Shown here one piece after another: positions 1 through 11,949 of a stretch of 64,000 nucleotides of DNA (the first letter of the stretch is position 1; each line of letters opens with the position of its first letter). Source of the stretch: Litoditis marina. Taxonomy: Eukaryota; Nematoda; Chromadorea; Rhabditida; Rhabditidae. A program made the translations under genes and the position numbers. A model generated the notes under the pieces. It saw only the letters and a program-made list of their open reading frames with translations, had not been told where the DNA came from and made no database searches. The stretch covers positions 3,656,013 through 3,720,012 of the forward strand of contig OZ038433.1 of assembly GCA_964036275.1 (NCBI GenBank). The letters are read 5' to 3'.

Positions 1-87
1 ACGCCAACGAAAAAGCGAGAGGGAGCTGTATATCTCACTTTCCGTTGTGTACGCACACATGTCTTTGATTCCAAAGCTTGGCAGTTA

Positions 88-160
88 TGTGCTCTAAAAG
101 TGCAGTGGTTAGCGCACTGCTACAAAACATTTGCTCGCAGGTTCGATTCCGGCAAGAGAC
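88..160 (+). repeat. tRNA-like sequence (degenerate or SINE head)
   Basis: An A-box-like stretch (GTGCAGTGGTTAGC, about 99-112) is followed by a near-perfect B box (GGTTCGATTCC, 140-150). The acceptor stem pairs only partly and no clean anticodon stem forms, so this looks like a tRNA relic or the head of a SINE rather than a working tRNA. Confidence 0.4.
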
Positions 161-396
161 ATAAATTTATAAACTCGGCACCCCCTATATGTTTTCTTTC
201 TCCTGTTACCTGAAGGTTTCTGAGTCCTGCCTGTTAGTAACACATCAGAAACTCAGATACACCGTAGTCAGCTTCTGTTTTCAACAGCACATATCCTTTG
301 GGGATTTTGCGTAATTGCTAATTGTATCAAGCCTACAGCTGTCTCTAACACACGCAGCTGGGATCTCGTTTTGATGCGGCCATCCTCGTTCTCGCT

Positions 397-510
397 CTCT
401 GGCAGTCTCTCTCTCTCTCTCTCCCTCACTCTCTCTTTCACTCTTTCTCCCTTTCTCTCTCTCCCTCCCTCTCCATTTCCCTCCCTCTCCACCTCCCTCT
501 CTCGCATCCC
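397..510. repeat. CT-rich low-complexity tract
   Basis: A degenerate polypyrimidine run of CTCT and CCCTC repeats. It gives spurious open frames on both strands. Confidence 0.85.
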
Positions 511-1018
511 TCTATCGTACACGACGGGACCTCATGCGTTTTTACGTGCAATTCAGTAGGTTCCAAACCTATGTAAAATGTTTAATTCCACAGGTAGCCT
601 TGCGAAGAAGCTCAGTAAACATCTAAAACTATTGTTTTGTATTATACTTCAGAATCCACCTGTTACAGCTGTTGAGATTAGCGTAAACACGTTCCACCTG
701 GTTAACTCAGAACTTCCGTCCACCGTAGAAGGTAGAACACTGCCAATTTTTTTAACTTCCGAAGCTTTGTCAACTCCCAGCCACACGAGAGAGTGTGAAG
801 ATCAGAGAGACGCAGAATCTGCGATACTGTCTGCGGACTCATCGACCTGCATGCTCTCTCGTATTCGTTCCTGACCATCTCGGTGGATTGGAGAGAATTT
901 TTCTGAGCTTCCACCAACATCTCATTTTAATTCAGTTCAATGAACATTCATGTAGAAGTAGAATGTCTGTTTGCTATTATTGAGGTCCATAATTAAGCTA
1001 CCTACTTTTTCAAACTTC

Positions 1019-1020
1019 AG
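1019..1020 (+). promoter_or_regulatory. Likely trans-splice acceptor of the bHLH gene
   Basis: A T-rich stretch ends in CTTCAG, 17 bases before the bHLH start codon, with no upstream exon to pair with. This arrangement is typical of nematode spliced-leader addition. The SL itself cannot be seen here. Confidence 0.5.
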
Positions 1021-1037
1021 AATTCGGTCGAGAGGGA

Positions 1038-2659
1038 ATGAGTTCCATTGCGATACCTTTGGTTAGTGGAATCGACGATGACAAGCCATTGGATCTTTCC
1101 TTATCTGCCCAGAGGTATGATGCCAGACAAATATATCGAATAAACGGTTACGTAAATTATCCCTTTGCTGGAATCGCTGCTACATAACCCTCGGGGCTGT
1201 TTCGAATCCTACACATAACCGACTTTTTGTTATTTTGAGGAGACATAATGATACACTGTCACTATTCAGGATAAGTTAAACACGGCTTATTATCACTGCC
1301 AGAATTACGTGAAAGCAATGTAACAAGTGACCAAACCACAATGAAAACCCAAACATCATTTAGTTCCGAGCTATGGAGAACATTGGTAACACTGTCGAAT
1401 CGTATTTCTACTCTCTGCTGTGATTCTATCATTTTCAGGACGAAATCTCCTCTCGCTGTTCCGCTAAAACCAGCCAAGAAATTGAACTCAGAATTGGCTC
1501 TGAGTTTACTCCAACATCAGCTGCTTGTTTCTATTCTGTATCAGAAGACTGAACTGAAGAAAAAGCGACAACGAACAAAGAAAACTTCCAAAAGTGGCAC
1601 CACAAAGAGGTTTGAAATTGCGTGAATCAATTTCTACGATTCTTCTCATGAACAATTACATCTCTCGAGTAGCATAATCATTCAATCCGTGGCATAACAA
1701 CCGTTTTGTAAAAAGCTCGTGAGGTTCGGCTAATGGAAAGATATCATTTATTGTTATGGCGTCGGAGGGAGGAGAAACTGCCCTGATTGGTACGGAGAGT
1801 TACAATATTTCAATATTTATTCAACACATGTATGTATTCGACAAATAGGTCATGCGTAAACTATTGTATCACATGTCATTCTATCAACTACTTGCTTCAT
1901 GTGATTGTGTTACAAGTATTTTTATAACTACATTATAGGGTTGACGCAAACGCGCGCGAGCGGTCGCGGGTGCAGCAATTGGGCGACATGTTCGAGGTTC
2001 TGCGACACAATCTACCATTGGAGAACGACGTGAAACTATCCAAATTGGCAACTTTACAGGTAGAAAACAGTGTATCAGCTAGGGATCTACTAGCAAAAAG
2101 AAGCGGGTCAAAAAGTCGTCGGAGGAATCACACGCCAAGTGCTGCTCAGAACGTTTCACAGGAGAGCAATAACTGACAGAAAAGTTATTAGCCACTTTGT
2201 TTCTGTTTTCAACGTCCGAGGAGCAACAACACCTTTCTTAACCTTTTTTAGTGGTTTGAATCTGGTTGCAAAAGCGTTTTTAAAAATGGTAAGCTCTCTC
2301 CAATAGTCCAAGTCATAGTCACGTCAAAAGTGTGCCGAACACACCAGTATTCGTGGAAGTGCAATAAAATGAGACACAATTTTTTATCTCTGTCCACGTT
2401 TTATGTTTGGGTTAGATGCAAAACGTGCCACTTTCATTTTTACCTCTTCTATAATTTTACACCGGAACTTATCGAATTAGGAAATTAATTCTGATCCATC
2501 TACTTCTAGTATTCATGCGTTTTCTCTCAGATCGCCACCGCCTACATTGACTACCTCGCGGCGACTTTACTCGAAGTGAATGACTTGGAGGCAGAGAAGA
2601 AGTTGGAACAGCGAATACGCACAGCCACCAAGAAGTCGATCACAACAGAAAACGAATAA
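1038..2659 (+). CDS. bHLH transcription factor
   Basis: Exons 1038-1114, 1439-1609, 1939-2059 and 2531-2659 give 165 residues; all junctions are GT-AG and all phases close. A Lys/Arg-rich stretch precedes the basic region, which keeps the E-box-reading core NARERSRV. Helix 1 (LGDMFEVLRHNLP), a short loop, and helix 2 (KLSKLATLQIATAYIDYL), split between exons 3 and 4, complete the domain at about residues 85-140. Family knowledge: class II bHLH proteins bind CANNTG as dimers, usually with an E/Daughterless partner, and control cell fate. KLSKLATL and the ARERSRV form recall the TCF21/musculin/TCF23 group, but I cannot assign an orthologue. The start follows a probable trans-splice site. A short acidic/basic helix (about 25 residues) follows the domain. 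AATAAA overlaps the stop, and another lies near 3048. Confidence 0.9.
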
Positions 2660-3576
2660 ATCTTGTAATAAGCGGAAAACAATCAGAAAAATTACCAATT
2701 GAACCACAATACCTTTTCTCACAAGGAATTTGTGTTGGTATATTATGAAACTATCGCTTTAAAGAGGGGTGGAGTTTGTCCGTAGAAAAAGTAAACAACG
2801 CGTTTGTTCACTGCGCGCTATGATTTGTTCTACTCACTCATAACCCTTTCAGTATGACATTCATTGTTTCAGGTACTCTTTCTGCATTGTATTGAGAATG
2901 CCTCGCACATTTCTGATCTTAATATCATTCTCATCTCTACAAATGACATATTGACTAAAACTGCCTTGCCACCGCCCCGGAAGTCTTCTTGTTTCATTAA
3001 TCACTACATCTTTTTCTCCCGCATTTAGCACCGCCTACAGTTTTTCGAATAAAGAATTCGCACGTCATATTAACGTGGGCGAAAATAAAAATGCTTAAGA
3101 TTGTGTTTGAGAGAATTTGAATTCACGATTGCACGATTAGTGGCGGCCGGATCCTGCTATTTTTTAGTGAACACGAAAACAATAGAAATTCAGTTTCTGC
3201 CAGTTTTTTGATTCAGTTTCTGCCAGCTCCAAATTAAACCTTAGAACTATAATCAATTTTGTGAATCTTAAACATAATTATGATCAAACAGGTATTTTGT
3301 GATGCTTATCTTGATGAACTATATTCTGGGCAATGTCTCTCGAACTCAGTTTTTGTTTCAAGGTCATTTAAAAATCTCAAAACTATAGTTTTTTCATCGG
3401 GTTTTTTACCCAAAAAGGCAATTTCCTATCAAATAGAACTCTTTTCTAAATTTTGTTTGTTTCGTTCCACTTCTGATCTTTGCTGCTTTCTCAGCTTAGA
3501 CTCCGCCCAGTTTTCAGCTGTTCACAGACCAACAAAAAAGCACAACCCGCTCCCTTTCCTCGAGTAAAATGGCAGT
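2660..3576. other. Intergenic spacer
   Basis: AT-rich with no supportable gene or clear repeat. AATAAA motifs near the left end may serve the bHLH transcript. A TTTTCAG at about 3516, followed by a short leader and an ATG at 3577, is the only gene-like signal. Confidence 0.5.
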
Positions 3577-4870
3577 ATGGAGCCCCGATTAATATTTTTT
3601 CTCGTTGTTCTATTAGTGCTTTCGTGCACATACATGTCAGTCGTACATTCATCAAACAACTGGTATGTATTTACATGATTTGTGATGGTAAGTTATCAAA
3701 TTATCACAGTTAGGACTGACGATGGAACGTTTACCTAAGTTTGCTTTGTAAATGAGACAAGTTGTGTGGATATTTGAACATTCAAAATATTTTATTAAAA
3801 TTTCTAAAACTAATTCTTCTATTTCTCTTGCACTAACTATTTTTCAATTGTCTCAGTAACGTTGAATGGGAACTTTGTAACTTGGAAAATATACTCTATA
3901 ATACTCTAGCACGCAAGACTCGTCATGTTTTACGTAGATAAGTTCCAAAATTCAAAAACTATTCTACACAATTTGATTTTGAACGTTTTCGGTGTAGTTT
4001 CACGCATTCAAAATGCAATTAAGACTTAAGAGTCCTTGAAAATTCTGTGTAAAAAACGGTATAGCCTCGGCCGCCCTTTTTTTTACCTTTCATCGAGCGT
4101 CCTTAATCAGACTCGTCGTGTCTGTCCTCTCCTAATTACGTGTACTCTCTCGTTCCACAGCTGTTTACGGTTATTGCATACCCGTCACCTTTAAGGTAGC
4201 ATTTTTGATATTAACATTGATTTATAGAGCTATGCGGTTTTTATTGATCCCGTTCTGCTCTAGTTCGGTACAGCATAACATTTTCTCGAAGTTTCGCTTG
4301 ATTTTACATTTTCCGTTTTGCATATTTATGAAATGTGCAACACAATCTGCTTTGTTGGATGTTCTTTTTCTGTTCAAAAAATCCACCTTCGAACCTGATT
4401 TTTGTTAAATACATAATATATTCGAATTAATCAAAATGTGAACTGAACATAAACCGTGTTTTGCGTGCATAATCCTGCAATGGTTCTGCCCTTTGGCAAC
4501 TACTTTTGAAGTTTCGATAGAACGAGTGACACTTTTTCGTAGTTTGTTAACTAACGTAGTTGTATTTACATAACAAATCAGTTACCGAGACCTGGAATTT
4601 TGTACGTCTCAAAAATTAAACTAAGATTCATTTATCCATGTCGAGGTGTTTTCCAACTATGGCTGACTTAGTGAATATCATTACAGGTCACGCAAGACTT
4701 TATTTTCAACACATATAGTAGCGTTAACCCTGAACAAAGATCTGAAAGTGTGTACTTTTGCACTTTCTCATATCCTGCCGTGTTTCAAATCTTTCGCATA
4801 AATATTTGACCAGGTAGTTGAACTTGTAATGTTAAAAGTAAAAGTGGAAAGCACAGTGCAAACCATTTAA
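3577..4870 (+). CDS. Possible small secreted peptide (weak)
   Basis: Not recognised. Exons 3577-3662, 4687-4747 and 4814-4870 would encode 67 residues in one open frame with consensus splice sites. The first about 25 residues are a hydrophobic signal-like segment (FFLVVLLVLSCTYM). The rest is a short chain with alternating Val/Leu and Lys. A likely trans-splice acceptor lies about 60 bases upstream of the ATG. Against it: base composition is as AT-rich as the introns, the first intron is about 1 kb, and no family motif is visible. It may be chance assembly. Confidence 0.22.
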
Positions 4871-4905
4871 CATGTACTATATATACAATAATTTATAGTT
4901 ATGCC

Positions 4906-5147
4906 CAGTGGCCGTATTCACTAAGCTGAAATAGCCGGGTAAGCTATTTGAGCAAATTTTCAATAGGATTTTTCTATTTGGATTCTTATTATTTTCTCCT
5001 GTTTTATTCATACATTATAAATGTCTTGCCTAAGTCAGCAAAAAACACAGTAAACTTTAAAAACAAATAAACGTACTTTGCACAGTGCCATACTAAAAAT
5101 CTGCTCAAATATAGCTTACCCGGCTACTTGAGCTTAGTTAATAGAAC
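4906..5147. mobile_element. MITE, CAGTGGCCGTA family, copy A
   Basis: The left end (CAGTGGCCGTATT, then TAAGCT and AGCCGGGTAAGCTATTTGAG) matches the element at 62115-62349. The right end keeps the inverted TAGCTTACCCGGCT core but has lost the outer bases. The interiors differ. This is a non-autonomous DNA transposon relic. Confidence 0.75.
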
Positions 5148-5741
5148 TCCATCTGCGGGTCATTGTTATTGCTGTTCTCGCAGTTTATTAGGGTCATTGC
5201 GTCACAATTTACTGCAACTTGCTTTTTTGCTAACATCTCCATAATTCCTTTCTCAGAAATCTCATCGTCATCTAATTAATCAGAAATGGAAATTAGAAGC
5301 CGGATTGAGAGAAACAAAAACACACACAGAAAGTCGTACGTTCCTACTCCAATTTGAGTTTTGAAATTCAATGAATCAAACACATTCATTACTCTCCCTT
5401 TGGACTTTCACAATACCTTTGGTTTTATTCAATTTTCGATATCCGAAGAGTTTCACTATACAACTTTCGCGAATGGATATCTCGCAAGAACGGCGAAATA
5501 GGCACGTGCAATGGCATCATGTGGAATTACGAAGCTTCTCCCATAATTATCTTCAAAGCCAGTAGCAATTACTGATAATAGTCAACTATTTCAGGAAATT
5601 GACACTTTTCAAAAAGTTACAGTAGCTTTAAACGCCACTCAGTATGCACAAGCGCGGCTATAGTTCTCATACTTCCCACGTGGACCCTTTCTGTGATATT
5701 CTCCATGTCCTATCGTCTTCGAACCTCGGCATTTGTGTAAT

Positions 5742-5835
5742 GTATTGTTGGGTTTTCTGTTTAGACCGAAACGTCAGCACTAAATAAAACATCATATCAC
5801 CTCGTGTTCGGTCTAACAAGAAAACCCAACAATAC
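5742..5835. mobile_element. 94 bp inverted-repeat element
   Basis: About 29 bp at each end are inverted copies (GTATTGTTGGGTTTTCT... against ...AGAAAACCCAACAATAC), with a spacer of about 36 bp. CTTTCTGTGATA occurs on both sides of the region. Consistent with a tiny MITE or foldback element. Confidence 0.75.
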
Positions 5836-6404
5836 CTTTCTGTGATAGTCATATTTTCTAATGATTGTTTAGTGGAAAACAAGCGATTTCAGCAATTCTT
5901 CTTCGTTTAGAATTCAAATAAGACACAATACCAACACGAACAATCTCGAAGGGTTTTCGAAATGCTTCACATATCCAAACGTCGATTACAGGTCATACTG
6001 TAGGAGACCACGACGGTGTGATCCATAGTATTGGCGAACTGTTTCAGTTTTCTAACTGTTCTATTCACACTTGTGGTCAAATATGAATGTACTTTCCACT
6101 TTTTTCATTGCCCTCCTCTTCCAGCTAGATGTTTTTTTTTTCATTATAACCAATATCGAATAATATGAGGTTGAAAGTAAATTGTAATGTATAGTTCAGC
6201 AGTTCAGCAACACTGTGTCACATCTTACTATTCTGATCAAGGCCGGTTATAAAATGTTGGCTTGTTTTTTGTTTATGCGTTCTTGACGTGATAACCTGAG
6301 AACTCATAAATATATTATAAAACAAAACTTTTCCTTCTACCGTTATTCTATCGTGAGAAAAAAACAAAACTATCCGATTCTGTTTATCTACCGTATTTCA
6401 GGGT

Positions 6405-7568
6405 ATGACAGCCGAACTATGGTCGGTGAAGAGTGTTCGACTCAGAGTCTCCATTTGTATTGCATTGGCACTGACTATCGAGGGACTCATGAGAAGCAAT
6501 CTCAACATGGTTTGTATAGTCTCTACGTGAACTTTAAATATGGAACAAATTTCTAATGATGGTTTCCAGTGAATAATTGGTTTCCAGAGAATAATTGGTT
6601 TCACATAGATATGATCTGGTCTTCTAAAGATCAGATGAAGACAAGGGAGAATATTCATTTCCGGAAAGGAAACTGCGTTCAAAACCAAAAGTGAACGGGG
6701 AAATTCATAGTAAAACTTTCAGCACACAGGATTCAGCATTCTTGTGCTCCGAGAGGTTACTGTGCACCAAAACATTACAGTCGATACTTATAAAACAGTC
6801 AGTAAAACCGAAACTGTTGAAATAGTCAGCGTAATCAATACACATGTTTTAGATACGTGTTTTCAAGACGGTAATTCCAGGCCATGGTGTGTATGTTGAG
6901 TGAGTCTGCCTTGGCCGAGGGTCGAACCAGCCGCAATATCTCCATAGACACGACCTGCCCCGAACTGACACTCGGTGTCCCGGACAAACCTAGATATGTG
7001 AGACATTTGAACTTCATAAAAAAACAGCAACATGATTTTATTCGATGTTATTCACATTTCGAGATGCAAGCTGTACATTACACACCATTTTTGACCAGAA
7101 AAAATACTGAACCTCGAAAGATGCGTTTTTGAGTACATTTGGAAATCAACTAAATAGATACCATGAAAACTTTAAATGGGAGGAAAAAAATCATATTGAT
7201 TTAACCGTATTTTCAGCACGGTCACCTGGATTGGTCTTCGCAACAACGAGCTGTTATTTTCGCCTCCTTTTATGCGGGAGGCCTGTTGGCTTGTTTAGTT
7301 GCCGAGGTAGGTAATATGTTCATTAAGACGTACCAAATAGTCGTTGTAGTTTGATCTAGATACGCGCCTCAATTCACGAATTTCGACCGAGAAGCAAACA
7401 AATAATCCAGCGGGAAACATACATATACTAGAAGTCAATTGAATAGTCACGTACAATTAGCATTCTGATGAGATATCGTGCACTTTGTCATTGCACGTTT
7501 TTGAGTTCTGCTCAAAAAGTTCTGCACAGTTCTGCACATTTTATACGTGACTGTCTAATTTACTAACA

Positions 7569-7613
<45 letters not shown>

Positions 7614-10600
7614 TATAGGCCTGTTTTGACAAAGCGTATAGGTCTGCTTTGAAAAACGCTTTTGGTTGCAAAATACAAATTCTACCCTTCTCTTACCAGC
7701 AGTCACGTAAACCAGCGAAAAGGAACTATTCCATTATTAAAACCTTAATTTAAAGTGTGTCTCCACGTTTAAGGTGACTATTCGAACACTAACATACATA
7801 ATAACATAATGTCTAATGTGCATTAGCTTGAGCTCGTTTCGGATTGTTAAAACTGAATTTTGAACTATACTCCTTCTGAAACTCCATTCCTGACCACTCT
7901 CTGAGTTTCAAATTGATAAACAACCCTAGTTTTTTTTTCTATTTCAGAAATTGAATCGTCATTTTGGCGCCAAAAAACTGGTACTATGGGGGGCAGTCGT
8001 GAATGTTGCCGGCACCTTCGCCACTCCAGCGGTCGCTTCTGAATTGGGGACGTGGCCAATGATTGTGGTCAGACTGATCATGGGTTTCGGACAGGTATAG
8101 TCTTTATTTCCCCAACAAAGACAGAATAGGACGGAAACAATTGAGCAATTCAGGGCAAATGTATGTAGATCAAAGAGACGCATATAAGGCCACTCGTCAA
8201 ACCCCGCCCCTACTAAATCGATCGCAGGCTCACCACAACGGTTGGATGAATAGTAAGCTTGGTATTTTCGTAAATTTTATAGCACATTTTTACATGCTGA
8301 AATATATCTTTCAAATGAAAACAATGTTTTCTGAAAAGAACTTTTCAAAGTTTGGGTTGTGAGGGCAGGAAATATGATTTTCTCTATGGTTTTAATTCAT
8401 CACGCATATGAAAACTTAAAACAAAGGTATATGTTCTTCTTCTATACTATGTTTCTCGCAGGGTCTTCTATGGCCGTGTATGAGCGTGTTGGTGGGTCAC
8501 TGGTTCCCCCCGACCGAGAAGTCGACCGCCTTAGCCATCGCAACCACCGGAAATCAGGTGAACAATTGCCAAGATGTATTATCACAGAATAATAGAAAAT
8601 AACAATAATTCCGTCACCTATCAACACTGCAATTCAAACAGTTTACAGTTTCGAAATCATGAGTATGACAACATTATTCGTTCAAACAAAACAGAATTCA
8701 TGTTTTTGAAATTTGACTGAAACGCATTGATGTTAAGCACATGTAAACAACAGAACAAACCAAGTGAATGGTTCTCGAAATTTTCTGAAATGGGATCGTA
8801 GGAACTGTATCCTAGAAAAAAATCGCACATTAAAAATGTGCTTCGGTACGTGTTACGTGTTGCTAAACATTGTGAAGGGGAAAGAGAAGAGAGTCAGTAT
8901 GAAATGTAGTCGCTGGGATATTCTTACATACGGCCTCTGCGAACGTGATTATCATCTCATTTAGACTGCCTGTTCCCTCATATTTTTCGGTCCTAGTAGG
9001 GGTTTCACATTTTGAATCACACGGTTCAACAAACATTTCTATTCTCACACTCATTCCTGTATCCTTCCAGCTCTCCGTTGTGATCGCCATGTTTGCCACC
9101 GCTGAACTGTGCCAACTTCCTTTTGGTGGGGGATGGCCAATGGCCTTCCATTTGTACGGTAAGTTGGTCGGAAAACAAATACTGATTACAACTAATAATG
9201 TAGTGATGTGTGCTTATTCTCCAAAGATATTTAAAAGAACTATAGCATTCAAAATTTAAAAAAAAACTGAACAGTAGTACTCAATTGGGAAACAAATTCC
9301 AACATGACGATTGCACCGAGCTGATGAGTTAACAAAAATGACGAGCCGGTCGCTTTTACTTACTACCATAAACATTTTGACATGATGACCCAAGTGTTGA
9401 AGTGAGTGACTCAAACTTCAAGAGGTTACGTATCGTGACATTATACTTCTTCCAGGCATCCTCGGTGTGGTGTTATGTGTGGTGTGGCAATGTTTCGTTG
9501 AAGACCACCCGGCTGACGCAGCAGGCATCACCGAACAAGAAGTACAGTTCATCGCCAACACTGGCAACAGAAAACGTAGACCTCAGGTGAGCGAAAATGC
9601 CGAATAATAATAGAATGGAACAAAACAGAATAGAATGTTTGTTTACGGGAGAACCAGTGTCTTTACACATATGTTGATGTTGCACTTTGGGTGGTCAAGT
9701 CATTTCAAGCTAGTATGCTTGAGCGAATAAGCATCCGTCAAAGTTACCGAAACCTGGTTGGATGGTGAGTGAGGACATAGTTCAGTTTAAATCGCAATCT
9801 TTTTACAATACTTTGTTAATCTGGGCACTACTATTTTTCAATCAGTCAGATCCTATATACTTGATTGCAGCGTGCGGACTGGCGCTGTCTGCTGACCTCC
9901 CCCGTGGTTTGGTCTATCGCCGCGAGTTCCTTCGCCCACAACTTTATCACTGTGGGAACCGTCACCTATCTTCCCCTCTACTATCGAACCGTTCTCAACA
10001 TGAGTCTCACCTCGGTACGTTTTCGGGTTTTCATAGATTAAAAGGAAAGAAAGTTCGCTTTATTCAACCTTTACGGGATGATCGTCGTTCTCACCTCAAT
10101 GTGTACTAATGCAGTATTCACATGCAAGTTATGTCGCACGTTTTAGTTTTGAGATTTTGAGATTTTAGAAATTTTGAGTAGCAACAGAAAATTGTGAACT
10201 CGGTAAACATGTTTCACGGACTTTGTTTGTAACTTTCATTCGTTTTTTTTCAGAATGGAATTCTGTCCGCTCTGCCCTTCGTGTGTCAGTTCATCTCGAA
10301 AATCGTCTACGCTGGTTTCGCAGATGAGTCGAAGAAGAGAAACTGGCTGGGATACACGAGTATCACCAAGATATGCAACAGCAGTGGTGAGTTTTGTTTT
10401 ATCTCAATTTTTCGAAAACCTCAAATAGTTCAAAAAGTTAAAGTTCGTGACTACGTTCGAATTCTAGTTTGATCCGTAGTCTCCGTGGACATTCCGAAAT
10501 ACGTCCAAAACGCAGAGAGGTCAAACTCCGGACACATCAAAATTCTGAATAATTCTCAACCACTCCTATCCTTGCAAGTGAAAAGGATTGCTTCTTGCTA

Positions 10601-11949
10601 CAAAAAGTTTTTTCGATATTGTGTGAGTCCTTGATTTCAGCATCATTTGGCATTGGAGCGTGTTTCTTGGCCCTCTGTTTCTGCTACTGTGAACAGCGTT
10701 GGACGGCCGTGGTACTCATCTGCATTGCCATGTCATTCGTGTCCGGATTCATTCCCGGCTACAACACCAGGTAGTGTAAAAGTCACGTTAAACGTGAAAA
10801 CAGTCAAAAATAAACGCGTATTCATTACATTTGTGCAGGTTTTCTGACGTTCTATCAAGGGTCGCTTATGAAATTGTTGCTAAAAATTTTGCATTGGGTG
10901 ACTGAGCAGTCTTCACTGAAACCTCAAGACCCTTAAATTCTGAAAATGTTAATTTAAACACTGTAACTATCACCTGTGAACACTTAACAAGAAAGATCTG
11001 TGACATGTATGATGATCACCGGCTCGTAACGAAGGGACGTGAATGGATAAACATGCAAATATGTAACTAGCTTATTGTCACCTAGTTTGATTTTGAGGTG
11101 AACTCAATTTGCATATTGTGAATAGTAGTACGAAGAATGATCGTAAACACAGTTGTCTTCTTCAATCTTCAAATCATAACTCTTCTTTCAGCGTGGTGAC
11201 AGTAGCTCCTTCTCAAACTGCAGCCATTGCCGCGTTTAGTCGAATCTGGGCCCAGATAGCCGCATCCTGGGCACCATACCAGATTGGCGCACTCACCAAA
11301 CAGGTAGATAATCACTTCACTTTTTTCCTCCGAAAGGAACATTGATAAACTACTCTGAATATATTTTATTTGCAGTTAAACAGCAGATGAGACAAAGAAC
11401 TACTGAGTATGTAAAGGTTTTTTCTCCAACTTATGTTGTTGTTTTCATTGTTTCTGATTTGCATTCTCGTGAACACATCTGAAACCTTGCAAAGGAAACT
11501 TTCCGTCGTGTTTCCCAGGTGATTAAGTTAGTTCACGGTGGTTCAGATTCTTTTCTACAGGGTACACTGGACGAATGGCGGATCGTCTTCATGACCATAG
11601 TTATCATTTGCTTTGTCACGGGAACATTCTTCCAAATATGGGGATCGGGTATGTTTTTAGTTTGTATTTGTTACTTATCAAGTTGAAAGCACAATTATCA
11701 AGCTTTCTTCAACCGATTTTCTTTCCCGAAACAGAGAAGTGCGGTTACATAAAATAGCAATCAACGGTGAAATAATCATAGTTAAAGTTCAGCTGCACGC
11801 ATCAGATGTCAGAGACCAAAAATAGTTATCAATGTCAAATTGTAGCCGACGTGCAACCGTGGGACAGCACCCCAGTGGAAGACCCCAAGCAAGAACTGAT
11901 CGAGAAGGGAGAAGAAGCTCTGGTGGAAACGGATCGCACCAATAATTGA
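6405..11949 (+). CDS. SLC17-family anion transporter (MFS)
   Basis: Thirteen exons: 6405-6509, 6881-6997, 7217-7306, 7948-8094, 8462-8557, 9071-9158, 9456-9586, 9871-10014, 10254-10386, 10641-10770, 11192-11303, 11561-11648, 11846-11949. They give 494 residues, the usual SLC17 length, with every phase closing. TM1 carries the family Arg-Asn pair (MRSNLNMAMVCM); a long loop follows; then DWSSQQRAVIFASFYAGG, the RLIMGFGQGLLWPCM helix and GHWFPPTEKS, all hallmark positions. The second half has PLYYRTVLNMSL, the inter-domain Lys/Arg loop, GYNTS and PSQTAAI, then an acidic hydrophilic tail. The family moves organic anions (glutamate, sialic acid, urate, nucleotides) with H+, Na+ or Cl- coupling across synaptic-vesicle, lysosomal or plasma membranes. 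The substrate cannot be read from sequence. The start follows an acceptor at 6400-6401, consistent with trans-splicing. Confidence 0.95.
7571..7607. repeat. (TA)n microsatellite
   Basis: About 18 uninterrupted TA dinucleotides inside a transporter intron. Confidence 0.95.

Larger units (their letters stand above)
1..1037. other. Intergenic, low complexity
   Basis: No convincing gene is seen. It holds a tRNA-like element at the left edge and a CT-rich tract at about 397-510. The short open frames here are low-complexity translations of that tract. The only functional signal I see is the 3' splice site just before the first gene. Confidence 0.6.
4871..6404. other. Intergenic spacer upstream of the transporter
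   Basis: Holds two inverted-repeat elements (4906-5147 and 5742-5835) and otherwise AT-rich sequence with no gene I can support. The segment ends in a TATTTCAG acceptor four bases before the transporter start codon. Confidence 0.5.

Noticed and set aside
268..522. Arg/Glu-rich 84-residue frame
   Set aside because: Low-complexity translation of the CT tract.
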